Of a stretch of 16,526 nt of DNA, positions 13,715 to 16,526 are shown in pieces. The position numbers and the translations under genes are program-made. Under the pieces are notes generated by a model. It did not search any database, was not told where the DNA came from, and saw nothing but the letters and a program-made list of their open reading frames with translations. Origin of the DNA: an uncultured Collinsella sp. GTDB lineage: Bacteria > Actinomycetota > Coriobacteriia > Coriobacteriales > Coriobacteriaceae. Position 1 is the first letter of the stretch, and the number at the start of each line of letters is the position of its first letter. The stretch is from positions 1 to 16,526 of the forward strand of contig CABQKL010000037.1 of NCBI GenBank assembly GCA_902464645.1, given 5' to 3'.

Positions 13715-14647
13715 ATGGTTTACACGCTCACTGCAAATCCCGCCATTGACTACAACATTGCCTGCGACGGTCTTTCCGCCAACACCGTCACCCGCACGCG
13801 CAATGCGGTCTATACGCCCAACGGCAAAGGTCTTAACGTCTCGTTCACCCTCGATCACTACGGCGTCGATACCACGATCCTGGGCTTTTTTGCCGGTTTC
13901 TCGGGCGAGTTTATCGTCAAGGGCGCCGAGGCCCTGGGCGTGCCCGTCAAGCCCGTGTGGACTGACGGCATAACGCGCGTCAATGTCTTCCTCAACGCCG
14001 GTCCCGACACCGAGTACAACATGGTCAATGCAGGCGCTGCCATCAATGCTGCCAACGAGCAGGAGATGTTTGAGCTCATTGATTCGCTCGAGGACATGAC
14101 CTGCCTGGTCATTAGCGGCTCGCTGCCTCCCAACACCTCCGAGGGTTTCCTGCCCGAGGTACTTCGCCGTGTTAAGGCGAAGGGCGCCGAGTTCGTGCTC
14201 GATATCTCGAGCCATCAGCTGGCTGACCTCATTGTCATGGAGCCGTTGCTCATTAAGCCCAACGATGACGAGCTGCTCGACATCTTTGGCATTAAGGTGA
14301 GCGGTGGCGACGACGAGTCCGTTAAGGGCGCGATGGCCGAGCTGCACGCCAAAGGCGCTAAGAACGTACTGCTGACCCTTGGCGGCGAGGGCGCGTACTT
14401 CTCCAACGGCGAACACATCTGGTTTGCCAACCGTACCTTTGAGGTCAAGGTGCTGTCGACCGTCTGCGCCGGCGACTCCTCGCTTGCCGCCTTCCTGTCC
14501 GTGTGGCACGACGCTCCCGAGCGCGTCGAGGACGCCCTGCGCCTCTCGATGGCCACCGGCGCCAACGTGGTGGAGTGTGCCGGTCTGGGCGATTTTGCCA
14601 AGGTGGACGAATATAGCAAGCACATTGAGGTTCGCCAGGTCTGCTAG
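13715..14647 (+). CDS. fruK: 1-phosphofructokinase family kinase, paralog 2
   Basis: A second PfkB-fold kinase of exactly 310 residues, clearly paralogous to the gene before it: shared YTLTANPA, NGKGL, GVDTTILGFFAGF, VWTDGITRVN, ISGSLPPN and YFSNGEHIWFA segments. It keeps Asn41 in NGKGLNVSF and Ser255 in VCAGDSSLAAFL (catalytic Asp254), so it looks the more orthodox enzyme. Cys251 replaces Gly at the start of the GAGD box, as in the first copy. The chosen ATG at 13715 follows GAAAGGA; a longer frame from 13664 would overlap the promoter. It has its own -10 box and terminator, so it may be expressed independently. Fructose-1-phosphate is the likely substrate. Confidence 0.92.
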   Translation: MVYTLTANPAIDYNIACDGLSANTVTRTRNAVYTPNGKGLNVSFTLDHYGVDTTILGFFAGFSGEFIVKGAEALGVPVKPVWTDGITRVNVFLNAGPDTEYNMVNAGAAINAANEQEMFELIDSLEDMTCLVISGSLPPNTSEGFLPEVLRRVKAKGAEFVLDISSHQLADLIVMEPLLIKPNDDELLDIFGIKVSGGDDESVKGAMAELHAKGAKNVLLTLGGEGAYFSNGEHIWFANRTFEVKVLSTVCAGDSSLAAFLSVWHDAPERVEDALRLSMATGANVVECAGLGDFAKVDEYSKHIEVRQVC

Positions 14648-14669
14648 CCGCATCGACATATCGTTGCCG

Positions 14670-14704
14670 AACACCCGCTTTGGATTTCCAAGGCGGGTGT
14701 TTTT
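14670..14704 (+). terminator. Strong terminator after the second fruK
   Basis: AACACCCGCTTTGGA (14670-14684) pairs with TCCAAGGCGGGTGTT (14687-14701) with one T-G pair; the effective loop is ATTT or similar. Five T follow (14700-14704). Confidence 0.9.
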
Positions 14705-14785
14705 GCATTCTGGGCGCATGTGGTGCTTGCTGTCCCGTTCGTTCGGATCGACGATACGATTGCATGTGCGCGCATGCCCGTTTCT

Positions 14786-14794
14786 TGTTAGACT
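14786..14794 (+). promoter_or_regulatory. Extended -10 promoter for the CCA-enzyme gene
   Basis: TGTTAGACT matches the extended form TGN-TAnAnT, 48 nt before the ATG and downstream of the preceding terminator. No good -35 is present, as is usual for extended -10 promoters. Confidence 0.4.
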
Positions 14795-14841
14795 TCTTGA
14801 GAACCATCGATTAACGCTTGCAGGCGTAGGAGGCCATAGGT

Positions 14842-16236
14842 ATGTGCAAAGCTTCGCTCAACGGTACGCAGCCCTCAGGCGCCTCCATGCGTGTGCTACA
14901 TGCGCTTGAGGCAGCCGGTCTTGAGGCCTGGTTCGTGGGGGGTTGGGTACGTGATGCCCTGATGGGACGCCCCGGCCACGATGTCGACATGTGCTGCAGC
15001 GGTCTGTGGCAGGAGTCCAAGGCAGCGCTCGAGGCCGCCGGCATTGCGGTGGTTGAGTCGGGGATTAAATTTGGCGGCATTACCGCCATTTGTGACGATG
15101 AGCGCATTGAGGTCACGACGTATCGTCTGGATGGCTTTTACACCGATGGCCGCCATCCCCAGAGTGTGGAGCGTGCGGCGTCACTTGAGGACGATCTGGC
15201 GCGTCGTGATTTTACCGTTAATGCCATGGCTTGGCATCCCCGGCGCGGTCTTGTCGACCGCTATGATGGCCAGGGCGACCTGGAGCGTAAGCTTATCCGC
15301 GCCGTCGGAGATCCCAAACGTCGCTTTAATGAGGATGCGCTTCGCATGCTGCGCGCCGTGCGTTTTGCCTGTCGTTTGGATTTTATGATCGAGCCTAAGA
15401 CCAAACAGGCGCTTGCCGAGTGCTCGCCGCTGCTCGATGCCGTGGCACGCGAGCGCGTGGGTATTGAGCTCGAAGGCATTCTTTCGACCGGTCACGGGGG
15501 AGACGCGATGCTGCGCTACCCCGAGCTCATTTGTGCCGCCGTGCCCGAGCTTGCTGCGGGTAGGGGCTTTGACCAGTGCAGTGTCTACCATGCCTTTAAC
15601 GTCTACGAGCATATCGCCCGCGTGCTGACGGTGGCAGGGGAGCTGGCGCTGTGTGACGGCGTGGAGCCTTCGCCGAGCTTAATGTGGGCAGCGTTTTTGC
15701 ACGACGTCTCCAAGCCCGATTGCTTTACGGTCGACCATGCGGGCAGCGGCCACTTTTACGGTCATCCCGAGCTTGGCGCCAAGAAGGCGCGCGCCATCAT
15801 GGATCGCCTGGCGCTCTCGCACGACCTGGTGCGCGACGTGTGTCTGCTCATCAAATATCACGACAAGCCGCTGCGCCCCGAGCGCTCTTGCTTGCTCAAT
15901 ATGATGCGCTTGCTTTCGGGCGAGGGCATCGACACGCCGCGCCTGATTGACGAGCTCATGGACCTTAAGCGTGCTGACACGCTCGGCAAGGCCCCGTCGT
16001 GCTTCTATTACGTTGAGACGATTGAGGAGATGCGCGCGATGGCGCACGAGCTGCTGAAGGCGGGGGAGCCCTATACGCTCAAGATGCTCGCCATCAACGG
16101 CGGCGACCTGATTCGCGCCGGCGTCAAGCCGGGGCCGGAGTTGGGGCAGCTGCTCAACGCCGCCCTCGACGCTGTGATCGAGGACAATGTTCCAAACGAG
16201 CGCGAAGCCATCCTGGCCCACCTCAACCTAGGATGA
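14842..16236 (+). CDS. cca: CCA tRNA nucleotidyltransferase / poly(A) polymerase family, HD domain
   Basis: A class II nucleotidyltransferase that most likely adds or repairs the CCA end of tRNAs. The 464-residue protein opens with the nucleotidyltransferase core VGGWVRDALMGRPGHDVDMC, whose Asp47 and Asp49 form the metal-binding DxD. It continues with RRDFTVNAMAW (121-131) and the neck element NEDALRMLRAVRFACRLDF. An HD-type domain follows, with His287-Asp288 in AAFLHDVSKP. TAGGAGG lies 8 nt before the ATG. The stop codon falls inside the left arm of a long inverted repeat. Poly(A) polymerase or A-adding activity cannot be ruled out by sequence. A tRNA gene downstream is consistent with, but no proof of, a tRNA role. 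Confidence 0.92.
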   Translation: MCKASLNGTQPSGASMRVLHALEAAGLEAWFVGGWVRDALMGRPGHDVDMCCSGLWQESKAALEAAGIAVVESGIKFGGITAICDDERIEVTTYRLDGFYTDGRHPQSVERAASLEDDLARRDFTVNAMAWHPRRGLVDRYDGQGDLERKLIRAVGDPKRRFNEDALRMLRAVRFACRLDFMIEPKTKQALAECSPLLDAVARERVGIELEGILSTGHGGDAMLRYPELICAAVPELAAGRGFDQCSVYHAFNVYEHIARVLTVAGELALCDGVEPSPSLMWAAFLHDVSKPDCFTVDHAGSGHFYGHPELGAKKARAIMDRLALSHDLVRDVCLLIKYHDKPLRPERSCLLNMMRLLSGEGIDTPRLIDELMDLKRADTLGKAPSCFYYVETIEEMRAMAHELLKAGEPYTLKMLAINGGDLIRAGVKPGPELGQLLNAALDAVIEDNVPNEREAILAHLNLG

Positions 16237-16342
16237 TTTTTCTGGGACGGGGCTTAAAAAATCATTTTGAATGAAGTTGTGGTCTTAAAGAATCGCTCGG
16301 CAATCTGAAATGATTTTTTAAGCCCCGTCCCAGAAAAATCAT
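16233..16342. repeat. Perfect 35-bp inverted repeat overlapping the end of the CCA gene
   Basis: The left arm 16233-16267 (ATGATTTTTCTGGGACGGGG then CTTAAAAAATCATTT) is the exact reverse complement of 16308-16342. The spacer is 40 nt. The TGA stop (16234-16236) lies in the left arm. The flanks CCTAGG (left) and ATAGG (right) extend the symmetry weakly. It could fold as a terminator-like stem, but the size and long spacer suggest a palindromic element inserted at the gene end. Confidence 0.85.
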
Positions 16343-16409
16343 AGGCTGTGGCTTTTAACTGCGCTTTCCATAACCTCCCGACAAAATTTGGGCAATTTGG
16401 AATTTCTTC

Positions 16410-16438
16410 TTGCGCTCGCGTTTTTTGTCCCGTACTAT
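16410..16438 (+). promoter_or_regulatory. Promoter for tRNA-Glu
   Basis: TTGCGC (16410-16415) and TACTAT (16433-16438) are separated by 17 nt, each 4/6 to sigma-70-type consensus. The predicted start near 16445 is about 28 nt before the tRNA. Confidence 0.6.
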
Positions 16439-16472
16439 ATTTCCTCGCAGCACGGCAGTGCAGATGTCATGT

Positions 16473-16526
16473 GGCCCGTTCGTCTAGCGGTTTAGGACGC
16501 CGCCCTCTCAAGGCGGAGATCACCAG
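16473..16526 (+). tRNA. tRNA-Glu (anticodon CTC), cut by the window edge
   Basis: The acceptor strand is GGCCCGT (16473-16479), followed by TC and the D arm GTCTAGCGGTTTAGGAC. The anticodon stem CCGCC (16500-16504) pairs with GGCGG (16512-16516) around the loop CTCTCAA, giving anticodon CTC (16507-16509) for GAG codons. The D and anticodon arms closely resemble E. coli tRNA-Glu. The T arm begins at ACCAG and is cut off, so the 3' acceptor strand cannot be checked. Confidence 0.9.

Noticed and set aside
12568..14719. Long minus-strand open frames opposite both fruK genes (309 and 344 codons).
   Set aside because: The same antisense codon-bias effect appears in both paralogs, as expected if it follows from the sense sequence rather than real overlapping genes.

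Overview
This window most likely comes from a Coriobacteriia gut actinobacterium, probably Collinsella. The evidence is a GC-rich codon bias, dense Shine-Dalgarno-led operons, a tlyA-nadK-recN order known from Actinobacteria, and a fructose PTS with general PTS proteins beside it. The genus is inferred from overall character, not from any search.

Left third (1-6431, all + strand): an M24 Xaa-Pro peptidase with its own terminator, then a tightly packed housekeeping operon efp - asp23/yqhY - nusB - xseB - tlyA - nadK - recN. Gaps are 2-24 nt and three junctions overlap. The order is a condensed version of the yqhT-efp-accBC-yqhY-nusB-folD-xseAB-ispA-dxs-yqxC-ahrC-recN region of Bacillus subtilis. 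Most of the intervening metabolic genes are absent, and xseB stands without xseA.

Middle (6432-14704): a fructose-use locus. An RpiR/SIS regulator (- strand) diverges from a large fructose PTS permease (IIB-IIC-IIA). Then come HPr (ptsH), Enzyme I (ptsI) and two tandem 310-residue 1-phosphofructokinase-like kinases. Together these proteins could carry out the whole phosphorelay from PEP to fructose-1-phosphate and on to fructose-1,6-bisphosphate. Terminators after the permease, HPr, FruK1 and FruK2, and -10 boxes before HPr and FruK2, suggest several transcription units rather than one operon.

Right end (14705-16526): a CCA-adding enzyme/poly(A) polymerase family gene, then a tRNA-Glu(CTC) cut off by the window edge, with a good sigma-70-type promoter in front.

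Four long inverted repeats lie in the gaps: 6509-6660, 9917-9987, about 10054-10279 (perfect 42-nt arms with a nested inner hairpin), and 16233-16342 (perfect 35-nt arms that contain the stop codon of the CCA gene). Apart from a bidirectional terminator inside the first, no ordinary feature explains them. They are the least explained structure here. I saw no transposase, integrase, CRISPR array, defence gene or obvious novel protein system. The most notable protein-level oddity is that the first fructokinase paralog differs at two conserved PfkB-motif positions where its neighbour keeps the usual residues.
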